Shown: one piece after another, positions 1-5,694 of the stretch
Position numbering within the stretch: position 1 is the first letter of the stretch
Layout of the letters: each line of letters starts with the position of its first letter
Origin: Pseudomonadota bacterium
Lineage (GTDB): Bacteria; Myxococcota; Myxococcia; Myxococcales; Anaeromyxobacteraceae
NCBI GenBank assembly: GCA_023428085.1
Contig: JAEYZK010000142.1
Location: forward strand, 1-5,858
Direction of reading: 5' to 3'
DNA length: 5,858 bases
Position numbers and translations under genes: made by a program
The notes under the pieces: model-generated
What the model was told of the DNA's origin: nothing
Database searches by the model: none
Seen by the model: the letters and a program-made list of their open reading frames with translations, nothing else

Positions 1-283
1 CGGCCAGGCGGCGCGAGGCGAGCGCGGCGGCGGGGAGCCCGAGCGCCGCGAGCCGCGCCAGGACGCGCTCGACGGCGGCGGCGCTGGCGAACGCCACCCA
101 CTCGAACCGCTCCAGGGACCCGAGCGCCGCGTCGAGGGGGCCGAGCTCCCGCGGCGGCGCGAGGTCGATGGCCGGGAGCTCGCGGACGACGGCGCCGAGC
201 TCCCGCAGCCGCTCCGAGAGGCCGTCCGGCCCGCCGGCGGGGCGGGTGACCACGACGGTCCGGCCATGGAGCGGTCCGCTCAT
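1..283 (-). CDS. hemD: Uroporphyrinogen-III synthase, N-terminal part (runs off left edge)
   Basis: HemD is the cytosolic enzyme that closes hydroxymethylbilane, with inversion of ring D, to uroporphyrinogen III, the precursor of heme, siroheme and corrinoids. The first 94 codons are visible. The protein opens MSGPLHGRTVVVTRPAGGPD, and the VVVTRP strand near residues 10-15 is the usual HemD opening. It continues into a LxELGA...ELPAIDL segment (about residues 28-42) and then FEWVAFASAAAVERV (about 66-80), the counterpart of the family's W-(I/V)-xFTSxNAV motif. HemD proteins are weakly conserved, so the call rests on these motifs plus position after hemC. The ATG at 283-281 is preceded by a G-rich stretch (GGGGGCCGGGG) but no clean AGGAGG. 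It is the last gene of the visible hem cluster, separated from hemC by 109 nt that contain an inverted repeat. The C-terminal half lies outside the window, so intactness cannot be judged; a fusion to another domain is possible. Confidence 0.85.
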   Translation of the reverse strand, partial: MSGPLHGRTVVVTRPAGGPDGLSERLRELGAVVRELPAIDLAPPRELGPLDAALGSLERFEWVAFASAAAVERVLARLAALGLPAAALASRRLA

Positions 284-392
284 CCCCGGCCCCCGTGAAC
301 GAGCCCGCGCCCCCCTTCGACTCCGTTCACCCTGAGCGCAATCCCGCGCGAGCAGGCCGGAGTCGAAGCCCTCGGGGTGAACGGCCGATCTC
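284..392. other. hemC-hemD intergenic gap with repeat element
   Basis: This is the only sizeable gap inside the hem cluster. Most of it is taken up by the inverted-repeat element at 315-382. The remaining bases next to hemD are a C-rich run on the plus strand (G-rich in the transcript). I see no convincing promoter, no rho-independent terminator (no U-tract on the minus strand) and no small ORF worth calling. Confidence 0.6.
315..382. repeat. Intergenic inverted-repeat element (REP-like)
   Basis: Two pairs of complementary arms are interleaved. Arm A (315-325, CTTCGACTCCG) is perfectly complementary over 11 bp to A' (358-368, CGGAGTCGAAG). Arm B (325-336, GTTCACCCTGAG) is complementary at 11 of 12 positions to B' (371-382, CTCGGGGTGAAC). 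The order is A-B-A'-B', so the two stems cannot simply nest: they would form alternatives or a pseudoknot-like fold. The words TTCGACTCCG and GGGTGAACGG resemble dispersed intergenic repeats I recall from GC-rich proteobacterial and myxobacterial genomes, but I could not check copy number. The element would be transcribed in the hemC-hemD mRNA. Confidence 0.6.
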
Positions 393-1334
393 TCACCGAT
401 CCGGCGCCTTCATCGCCGCGACCTGCCCCGCCGCCTCGCGCAGCAGCTCGTCGGCGCCGTGCGCGAGGAGCTCCTCCGCGACCGCCTCCCCGACCGCGCG
501 CGCCGCGCCGGCCGGGCCGCTCCGTTCGCCGCGCACGATGCGGGCGCCGTCCACGGAGGCGACGAGCGCCCGCAGCCGCACGGTCCCGCCCGCGATCGAG
601 GCGTGCGCCGCGACCGGGATCTGGCAGCTCCCCTGGATGCGCGCCAGGAACCCGCGCTCCGCCTCGACCTGCACCCGCGTCGTCCCGTCGTCGAGGGCCG
701 CGAGGCGGCCCAGCGTGGCCGCGTCGTCCGTGCGCGCCTCGAGCGCGAGCGCGCCCTGCGCCACCGCGGGCAGCATCTCCTCGGGCGGGAACAGGTAGGT
801 GATCCGGTCGGCGAGCCCGAGCCGCAGGAGCCCCGCGTGCGCGAGCACGACGGCGTCGAGCTCCTCCGACGCCTTCCGCAGCCGCGTCTCGACGTTTCCG
901 CGCACGACCTCGATCCGGAGATCCGGCCGGAGCGCGCGGAGCTGGGCGGCGCGGCGGAGGCTCGCGGTGCCCACGCGCGCCCCGCGCGGCAGCGCCGCCA
1001 GGGACCCGTGCCGCGGCGCGACCAGGGCGTCGCGCGGGTCCTCCCGCTCCGGCACCGCCCCCACGGTCAACCCGGACGCGAGCTCCGCGGGCAGGTCCTT
1101 CATCGAGTGGACCGCGATCTGCGCCTCGCCGGCGAGCAGCGCGTCCTCGATCTCCTTCACGAACAGGCCCTTCCCGCCGACCTGCGCGAGGGGGCGATCC
1201 TGGATCCGGTCGCCGCGCGTCACGACCTCGTGCATCCCGATCTCGAGGCCCGGCTCGCGCGCGCGGAGCAGGCCGGCGACGTGATTGGCCTGCCAGCGGG
1301 CGAGCGGGCTGCGGCGGGTGGCGATGCGGAGCAT
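393..1334 (-). CDS. hemC: Hydroxymethylbilane synthase (porphobilinogen deaminase)
   Basis: HemC condenses four porphobilinogen molecules into hydroxymethylbilane in the cytosol, using a covalently bound dipyrromethane primer. The 313-residue length is normal for the family. Visible family signatures are LRIATRRSPLARWQA (2-16), the substrate-cofactor segment GGKGLFVKEIEDALL (53-67), HSMKDLP (76-82) with the catalytic Asp80, and VGTASLRRAAQL (121-132) with arginines that bind cofactor carboxylates. EVVRGNVETRL (142-152) follows, then GSCQIPVAAHA (235-245), in which Cys237 carries the dipyrromethane. All key residues are present. The ATG lies 9 nt after the hemA stop. A TAGGA that includes that stop codon sits 7 nt before the ATG and can act as its ribosome site, so hemA and hemC are probably translationally linked. 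HemD follows downstream. Confidence 0.98.
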   Translation of the reverse strand: MLRIATRRSPLARWQANHVAGLLRAREPGLEIGMHEVVTRGDRIQDRPLAQVGGKGLFVKEIEDALLAGEAQIAVHSMKDLPAELASGLTVGAVPEREDPRDALVAPRHGSLAALPRGARVGTASLRRAAQLRALRPDLRIEVVRGNVETRLRKASEELDAVVLAHAGLLRLGLADRITYLFPPEEMLPAVAQGALALEARTDDAATLGRLAALDDGTTRVQVEAERGFLARIQGSCQIPVAAHASIAGGTVRLRALVASVDGARIVRGERSGPAGAARAVGEAVAEELLAHGADELLREAAGQVAAMKAPDR

Positions 1335-1343
1335 GAGGCGATC

Positions 1344-2699
1344 CTAGCTCGTCAGCCGCGCCGCGTCCGGCGGACCGGCGGGGGGCTTCGACGCGTCGTC
1401 CGGCTCCGACCGCCTGGCCGCCTCCGGCGCGGAGGGCGCGGCCTCCGGGGTGTCGGGATCGATCCCGAAGAGCTGGGCCGCCGCGGCCGGCAGCTCGGCG
1501 TCGCCGGACGCGGCGGCCTTCTTGAGCCGCGCGGTCGGCGCGTGCAGGAGCTTGTTCACGATCGCCTGCGCCATCGCCTCGACGCTCCGGCGACCCCGCT
1601 CGTCCAGCCCGCCGAGCTGCGCCAGCGTCCGCTCGGCCTCCGCCCGGGCGAGCTGCTCGGCGTGCTTGCGGAGCTTCCCGAGCACCGGCAGCGCGGCGCG
1701 GGCCCGCCGCTCCTGCGCGAAGGCGAGCACGTCGGCCTCGACGAGCCGCTCGGCCCGCGTCGCCTCCTCCTGGCGCGCCTCGCGGGTCGAGGCCACCACC
1801 TTCTCGAGGTCGTCCACGTCGTAGGCGTAGACGTCCATGACCTCCGCGCAGGCGGGATCGACGTTGCGCGGCACCGAGAGGTCGATGAGGCACATCGACC
1901 GATCGCGGCGCGCCCGCATCGCGGCCTGGACCATCTCCTTGGTGATGACGTACCGCTCGGCGCCGGTCGAGACGAGGATCACGTCCGCCTCGACGAGCAG
2001 CCGCGGCAGCTCCTCCCAGCCGCGGAACGCGCCGTGCACCTGCGCCGCCAGCGCCAGCCCGCGCTCGGGCGAGCGGTTCGCGACGAGGAGGCGGTCCGCG
2101 CCGAGCCCGGCGAGCGCCTTCGCGGAGAGCGCGCCCATCTTGCCCGCCCCGGCGAGCAGGATGGCGCGGCCGCCGAGGTCGCCGAAGACCTTCTCCACGA
2201 GCTCCACCGCCACCTGCGAGAGGCTGGTGATCCCGCGGCCGATCTCCGTCTCCGTCCGGACCCGCTTGGCCGTGGCGAACGCGTGGTTGCAGAGGCGCGA
2301 GAGGAAGGCGCCCGCCGTCCCCGCCGCGCACGCCACGCCGTACGCTTCCTTCACCTGGCCGAGGATCTGCTGCTCGCCCACCACCATCGAGTCGAGGCTC
2401 GCCGTCACGCGGAAGAAGTGGCGGACCGCTTCGACGCCGCGCTTCGCGTACAGGTGCCCGTCCGCTCCCGGCGCGCGCGCCGTGAAGAAGCCGCGCGCCG
2501 CGGCGTCGGAGGACGCGTGCACGAGCACCTCGACCCGGTTGCAGGTGGAGACGAGCAGCGCCTCCGCCGCGGCCTCGCCGCGGACGAGCTCCTGCAGCGC
2601 CGCCTTGCGCGCGTCGCCCGAGAGCGCCACCCGCTCGCGCACCTCGATCGGCGCGCTGTGGTGCGAGAGGCCGACGAGGAAGAGCTCGCGGTCGCTCAC
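1344..2699 (-). CDS. hemA: Glutamyl-tRNA reductase
   Basis: HemA catalyses the first committed step of the C5 tetrapyrrole pathway, the NADPH-dependent reduction of glutamyl-tRNA to glutamate-1-semialdehyde. The 451-residue protein begins MSDRELFLVGLSHHSAP. It carries the catalytic cysteine in LLVSTCNRVEV (Cys53), then RHFFRVTASLDSMVVGEQQILGQ spanning 93-115, and a Rossmann NADPH loop LLAGAGKMG (181-189). SVPRNVDP (275-282) follows, then a C-terminal helical dimerisation region (about 310-410). A Pro/Ala-rich tail occupies about 415-451. The start is taken as GTG at 2699-2697: a GGAG lies 8 nt upstream and the family N-terminus begins there, although the frame stays open further upstream inside ccsA. 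The GTG overlaps the TGA of ccsA as GTGA, which implies translational coupling. HemC follows after 9 nt. The next pathway enzyme, HemL, is not in the window. Confidence 0.98.
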   Translation of the reverse strand: MSDRELFLVGLSHHSAPIEVRERVALSGDARKAALQELVRGEAAAEALLVSTCNRVEVLVHASSDAAARGFFTARAPGADGHLYAKRGVEAVRHFFRVTASLDSMVVGEQQILGQVKEAYGVACAAGTAGAFLSRLCNHAFATAKRVRTETEIGRGITSLSQVAVELVEKVFGDLGGRAILLAGAGKMGALSAKALAGLGADRLLVANRSPERGLALAAQVHGAFRGWEELPRLLVEADVILVSTGAERYVITKEMVQAAMRARRDRSMCLIDLSVPRNVDPACAEVMDVYAYDVDDLEKVVASTREARQEEATRAERLVEADVLAFAQERRARAALPVLGKLRKHAEQLARAEAERTLAQLGGLDERGRRSVEAMAQAIVNKLLHAPTARLKKAAASGDAELPAAAAQLFGIDPDTPEAAPSAPEAARRSEPDDASKPPAGPPDAARLTS

Positions 2700-3550
2700 G
2701 GCGCGAGCTCCGTGGGCGCGCCCGCGCCCATCCCGTAGTCGCCCGTGTGCCGGGTGGCGCCGGGGAACGACTGCACCGCGCCCATGGCGCCGGCGAGCAC
2801 GAGGAACCCGGCCACCGTGAGCACGGCGTAGCGGCGCCCGTGCCACCCCCGGTGCCCGAGCTGCACCAGCGCGGCGTAGAGGGCCCAGATCGCCACCGAC
2901 GAGACCTGCTGCGGGTCCCACGACCAGTAGCTCTTCCACACGGCCGCGGCGTTGAGCGTCCCGGCGAGCAGGGCGAGCGTGAACGCGACGAACCCCGCCC
3001 GCACGAGCCGCAGGTTCAGCCGGTCGAGGGTGCCGAGCGACGGGAGCCGCGAGAAGAGGGCCCCGAACCGCTTCCCCTTCACCTCGCGCTCCTGCAGGAG
3101 GTACATGAGCGCCACGCCGAAGGCGATCGCGAAGAGCGCCACGGCGAGCACGGCCGCGGTCACGTGGAACGCGGCGTTGCGCACGAGCTCCGCCGGGACG
3201 TCCGGGTGCGAGGGATCCGTCAGCGCCGTGGGGATGAGGGCGACGAGCGCGAGCGGCACGACGAAGGCCCCGATCGACGGGAGCCGGTAGAGCTTGTGCA
3301 GCACGAGGCAGGCGCCCGCCGCGAGCCACACGGCCAGGATCATCCCGCCGCGGACGGTGAAGAACTCCTTGCCGCCGAACTCGCTGCACCCGGCGCCGAT
3401 CGCCACGGCGTGGACCACGAACGCGGCCGAGAGGACCCAGAGGCCGGCGGTGGCGAGGCGCGCGTGGCGCGGTCGGGCGAAGTACGCGACGTAGAGCGCG
3501 GCCGCGAGGGCGTACAGGATCGTCGCGATGCGGAGGATGATGATGCTCAT
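2696..3550 (-). CDS. CcsA/ResC/HemX-family heme-handling membrane protein
   Basis: This 284-residue polytopic membrane protein has about eight hydrophobic helices (roughly 5-24, 36-55, 66-84, 92-110, 125-150, 184-204, 216-232 and 241-260). Between helices six and seven lies WKSYWSWDPQQ (205-215), the tryptophan-rich WWD-type heme-binding segment of the CcsA/ResC/CcmC superfamily. Candidate heme-ligating histidines include H129 and H233. The GLHSY-like ending I expect in full CcsA/ResC proteins is not evident; instead there is RHTGDY with H268. Known relatives either deliver heme for cytochrome c maturation (CcsA with Ccs1/ResB) or, as HemX of Bacillus, sit beside hemA and affect HemA levels. 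The position directly before hemA with a 4-nt overlap favours a HemX-type annotation; the WSWDP core favours a CcsA/ResC-type activity. No ResB/Ccs1 partner is visible. The ATG at 3550-3548 has only a weak ribosome site, 28 nt after the preceding gene. Confidence 0.88.
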   Translation of the reverse strand: MSIIILRIATILYALAAALYVAYFARPRHARLATAGLWVLSAAFVVHAVAIGAGCSEFGGKEFFTVRGGMILAVWLAAGACLVLHKLYRLPSIGAFVVPLALVALIPTALTDPSHPDVPAELVRNAAFHVTAAVLAVALFAIAFGVALMYLLQEREVKGKRFGALFSRLPSLGTLDRLNLRLVRAGFVAFTLALLAGTLNAAAVWKSYWSWDPQQVSSVAIWALYAALVQLGHRGWHGRRYAVLTVAGFLVLAGAMGAVQSFPGATRHTGDYGMGAGAPTELAP

Positions 3551-3578
3551 GGAAGGTCCGCGGCCCGGGCGGCGCTCG

Positions 3579-4079
3579 TCAGGACAGGTTCTCCAGGAGG
3601 TACCGCGCGAGCGCCTCGGCCTCCTTGCGCCGCTCCTCCAGATCGCGCGGCAGGGGCGCGCCCGCCGGCCCGGCGGCGGGCGCCGGCGCGCCAGGGGCCG
3701 GCGAGGCGATCGCCGGGGCGGCGCCTGGGATGGGTGGGGGCGTCAGCGGGCGGGCGCTCGCCGCGGCCTGCAGCGCCGCGCCCTCGGCGAGGAAGCCGGG
3801 CTGCACCTCGTAGGCCGTGTCCCCCAGGATGCACGAGTCGTCCACCGGCTCCGCGCCCATCTCCCGCAGCTGCGCGACGCTCTTCACCTTGTGGACGAGC
3901 GAGTGGGGGTCTCCGTCACCGCCCACCACCTTCAGGAAGCGCACCGCGGGATCGAGGGCGTACTTGCGCCCCCTGCCGTCGCCCGCGAGCAACGTCATGA
4001 CGTTCCCCGCGAACTCGATCTTGCCCTGCTCCGCCCAGGTCTCGAGCATGGCCTGGGAGACGAAGAGCAGCCCGCTCAT
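3579..4079 (-). CDS. Conserved-looking protein of unknown function heading the heme operon
   Basis: I do not recognise this 166-residue protein. It starts MSGLLFVSQAMLETWAEQGK. Residues 1-100 look like a compact folded domain of alternating hydrophobic and polar stretches, with KIEFAGNVMTLL (20-31), RKYALDPAVRFLKVVGGDGD (38-57, reads like beta strands) and DDSCILGDTAYEVQPGFL (80-97, one cysteine, C83). Residues about 111-145 are a Pro/Ala/Gly linker, and 146-164 form a charged, probably amphipathic C-terminal helix (DLEERRKEAEALARYLLENL). There is no signal peptide or membrane helix, so it is probably cytosolic. The ATG at 4079-4077 is preceded by GAAAGG at 5 nt. The same frame stays open upstream, even into the antisense of trxA, but the codons there cross the promoter region and do not read as protein. 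It lies 28 nt before ccsA, so it is probably the first gene of the hem operon. The function is unknown. Confidence 0.82.
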   Translation of the reverse strand: MSGLLFVSQAMLETWAEQGKIEFAGNVMTLLAGDGRGRKYALDPAVRFLKVVGGDGDPHSLVHKVKSVAQLREMGAEPVDDSCILGDTAYEVQPGFLAEGAALQAAASARPLTPPPIPGAAPAIASPAPGAPAPAAGPAGAPLPRDLEERRKEAEALARYLLENLS

Positions 4080-4101
4080 GTGGCCTTTCGCGCACCGCGC
4101 G

Positions 4102-4120
4102 GCCGCGCCAAGCGCGCGGC
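4102..4120 (-). other. Short hairpin in heme-operon leader
   Basis: GCCGCGC (4102-4108) pairs perfectly with GCGCGGC (4114-4120) around a 5-nt loop. On the minus-strand transcript it would lie between the candidate start site (about 4134) and the ribosome site at 4089-4084. In DNA this rich in GC such a hairpin can arise by chance. Confidence 0.3.
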
Positions 4121-4140
4121 ACCCTGCGCAGTTTCCCTCG

Positions 4141-4171
4141 ATCGTAACACGCCCGCCGAGCCGCTTGCCAG
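4141..4171 (-). promoter_or_regulatory. Candidate sigma-70-type promoter of the heme operon
   Basis: On the minus strand, CTGGCA (4171-4166) resembles a -35 box and TACGAT (4146-4141) a -10 box, 4 of 6 matches each, with a 19-nt spacer that is longer than the ideal 17. Transcription would start near 4134, giving a leader of about 55 nt before the ATG at 4079. This is only a pattern match; GC-rich myxobacterial promoters are poorly predicted by this consensus. Confidence 0.35.
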
Positions 4172-4193
4172 GGTGGGCCGCCGCAGCTAGAAA
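4165..4193 (+). promoter_or_regulatory. Candidate sigma-70-type promoter of trxA
   Basis: TTGCCA (4165-4170, 5 of 6 to TTGACA) is followed after exactly 17 nt by TAGAAA (4188-4193, 4 of 6 to TATAAT). The predicted start near 4200 gives a short leader of about 30 nt ending in the GGAAGGAG ribosome site at 4217-4224. The -35 hexamer lies on the same base pairs as the opposing heme-operon -35 candidate. Confidence 0.5.
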
Positions 4194-4229
4194 AGCGCCC
4201 TCCCCTCCGCGACCCTGGAAGGAGCAGCG

Positions 4230-4556
4230 ATGGCCGGCGACGTGATCACCCTCGAGGACGGGACCTTCGACCAGGAGGTCCTGAAGAGCGACACCCCCGT
4301 GCTGGTGGATTTCTGGGCCGGGTGGTGTGTGCCCTGCAAGGCGATCGCGCCCGTGGTGGACGCCCTGGCCACCAGGTACAAGGGCAAGCTCAAGGTCGCC
4401 AAGCTGGACGTCGATCAGCACCAGATGGTGCCCCAGCAGTTCGGCATCCGCTCGATCCCCACCCTGCTGCTGTTCAAGGGCGGCCGCGTGGTGGACACGG
4501 TCGTCGGCGGCGACAAGGCACGGCTCGAGGAGAGCGTCCGCAAGCTCGTCGGGTGA
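4230..4556 (+). CDS. trxA: Thioredoxin with atypical WCVPC active site
   Basis: This is a 108-residue cytosolic thioredoxin, which reduces protein disulfides with electrons from thioredoxin reductase. The fold signatures are all there: PVLVDFWAGWCVPCK (23-37) with the buried Asp27 and the redox cysteines Cys33 and Cys36, KVAKLDVDQ (55-63), IRSIPTLLLFKGG (73-85) with the cis-Pro77, and the Gly-Gly near 93-94. The length matches standard TrxA and there is no signal peptide. The active site reads WCVPC instead of WCGPC, and the residue before the first Trp is Gly (AGW) where Pro or Glu is common. The dipeptide between the cysteines is known to tune redox potential, so this may be a specialised thioredoxin; general TrxA remains the simplest call. 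The ATG has a strong GGAAGGAG at 5 nt. It appears monocistronic, divergent from the heme operon and convergent with rodA. Confidence 0.96.
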   Translation: MAGDVITLEDGTFDQEVLKSDTPVLVDFWAGWCVPCKAIAPVVDALATRYKGKLKVAKLDVDQHQMVPQQFGIRSIPTLLLFKGGRVVDTVVGGDKARLEESVRKLVG

Positions 4557-4575
4557 CGCTCCGCCCGCGCGCGGC

Positions 4576-5694
4576 TCAGTTCACGAACCGTCGCATCCCG
4601 ATGTTCGCGAGGAGCCCGATCGCCGAGAACACGGCGATCACGCTCGAGCCGCCGTAGCTCATGAGCGGGAGGGTCACGCCCACGACGGGCAGGATCCCGA
4701 TCACCATCCCGACGTTGATGAAGACGTGCCAGAAGAGCATGCCCGTCATGCCGATGGCGAGGAACTGGCCGAACCGGTCGCGCGCGGAGCCCGCCACGTC
4801 CACCGCGCTCGCGAGGAGCGCGAAGTAGAGCAGGAGCAGGAGCAGGCACCCCACGAACCCGTGCTCCTCGGCCCAGACCGAGAAGATGAAGTCCGTGTGC
4901 TGCTCGGGGAGGAACGAGAGGTAGGTCTGGGTCCCCTGCCCCCACCCCTTGCCCGTGCCCTGCCCCGAGCCGATCGCGATGATCGACTGGGACGAGTGGT
5001 ACCCCGCACCCTTCACGTCGGCGTCCGGGTTGATGAAGACCGCGATCCGCTTCTTCTGGTAGTCCTTCAGGTGGCCGTACGCGAACACGCTGCCGCCGAG
5101 CCCCAGCACCGCCAGGATGACGATGGCCCGCTTCCGGACGCGGGCGAAGAGGAGCTGCGTCGCGCCCACCGAGGTGATGATCAGCGCCGTCCCGAGGTCG
5201 GGCTGCTTGAGGGTGAGCGCCGCGGGCAGCGCGATGAGCCCGAGGGGGAAGAGCAGGCCGAAGAGGCCGTAGGGCTCGCGGCGGCGGTCGGCGTCGGCCG
5301 CGAGCACGTTCGCCATCGCCAGGCCCACCGCGATCTTGGCCAGCTCGGACGGCTGGAGGTTCACGCCGCCGAAGCTGATCCAGCGCCGGGCGCCCATCAC
5401 GTACTTGCCCTTGAAGTGGACGTAGACGAGCAGGACGACGACGGCCGCGTAGAACACCCAGGACAGCCGCTGGAACGCGCGGTGATCGACGAGCGTGATG
5501 CCGAGCGCGATCAGCGCTCCGAAGCCCATCCACCAGGCCTGGGGGATCCAGACCTCCGAGTGCGCGCTCCGCGAGGCGGACGCCAGGTTCCACACCCCGA
5601 TGGCCGAGATGGCGAGCACCAGGAACGCCATGTGCCACGGGAAGCGCGCGAAGAGGCGCCGGTGCGGCGCAGCCGCGAGCGTGACGTCAGCCAA
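4576..5694 (-). CDS. rodA: SEDS peptidoglycan glycosyltransferase RodA
   Basis: RodA is the inner-membrane glycosyltransferase of the elongasome. It polymerises lipid II into glycan strands and works with the transpeptidase PBP2. The 372-residue protein has about ten hydrophobic helices and the SEDS signatures: GARRWI (101-106), QPSELAKI (114-121), KQPDLGTA (163-170), GYHSSQSIIAIGSG (231-244) and FLPEQHTDFIFSVWAEEHG (261-279). The last of these contains Asp268, which matches the catalytic Asp of RodA, and ILPVVGVTLPLMSYGGSS (334-351) follows. Everything expected is intact, and the sequence reads more like RodA than FtsW. The start is taken as TTG (5694-5692), with GAGG 5 nt upstream. No in-frame ATG or GTG precedes it in the window, and the first ATG (Met22) would remove part of the cytoplasmic N-terminus just before the first helix. 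The start overlaps the stop of the preceding gene by 8 nt, suggesting coupled translation. Confidence 0.96.
   Translation of the reverse strand: MADVTLAAAPHRRLFARFPWHMAFLVLAISAIGVWNLASASRSAHSEVWIPQAWWMGFGALIALGITLVDHRAFQRLSWVFYAAVVVLLVYVHFKGKYVMGARRWISFGGVNLQPSELAKIAVGLAMANVLAADADRRREPYGLFGLLFPLGLIALPAALTLKQPDLGTALIITSVGATQLLFARVRKRAIVILAVLGLGGSVFAYGHLKDYQKKRIAVFINPDADVKGAGYHSSQSIIAIGSGQGTGKGWGQGTQTYLSFLPEQHTDFIFSVWAEEHGFVGCLLLLLLYFALLASAVDVAGSARDRFGQFLAIGMTGMLFWHVFINVGMVIGILPVVGVTLPLMSYGGSSVIAVFSAIGLLANIGMRRFVN

Larger units (their letters stand above)
4080..4229. promoter_or_regulatory. Divergent promoter region, heme operon / trxA
   Basis: This 150-nt gap lies between the outward-facing starts of the 166-residue protein gene and trxA, and must carry promoters for both directions. 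It is locally less GC-rich around 4130-4150 and 4188-4195 than the surrounding genes. The two candidate promoters are listed separately. A small hairpin at 4102-4120 lies in the leader of the minus-strand operon. Confidence 0.75.

Noticed and set aside
315..382. Rho-independent terminator after hemC
   Set aside because: The stems have long loops and an interleaved arrangement and are not followed by a U-run on the transcribed strand. A repeat element fits better.
280..2331. A 683-codon open frame on the minus strand overlapping hemC and hemA
   Set aside because: It is in a different frame from both real genes, is Arg/Gly/Ala-rich, and has no recognisable motif.
459..2738. A 759-codon open frame on the plus strand, and several other long open frames opposite hemC, hemA and ccsA
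   Set aside because: It lies antisense to three clearly recognisable genes, and its translation is Arg/Ala/Gly/Pro/His-rich with no domain. This is the usual by-product of strong third-position GC in high-GC genomes.
2700..3389. Possible N-terminal extension of HemA (frame open up to 3389)
   Set aside because: The extension overlaps ccsA in another frame and reads as Arg/Ala-rich shadow. The family N-terminus and a GGAG ribosome site mark the GTG at 2699 as the start.
4080..4421. Upstream extension of the 166-residue protein into the antisense of trxA
   Set aside because: It would cross the divergent promoter region and the start of trxA. A good ribosome site (GAAAGG) precedes the ATG at 4079.
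4557..4575. Bidirectional terminator between trxA and rodA
   Set aside because: The GC-rich bases allow only trivial CG-alternating pairing and there is no T-tract on either strand.
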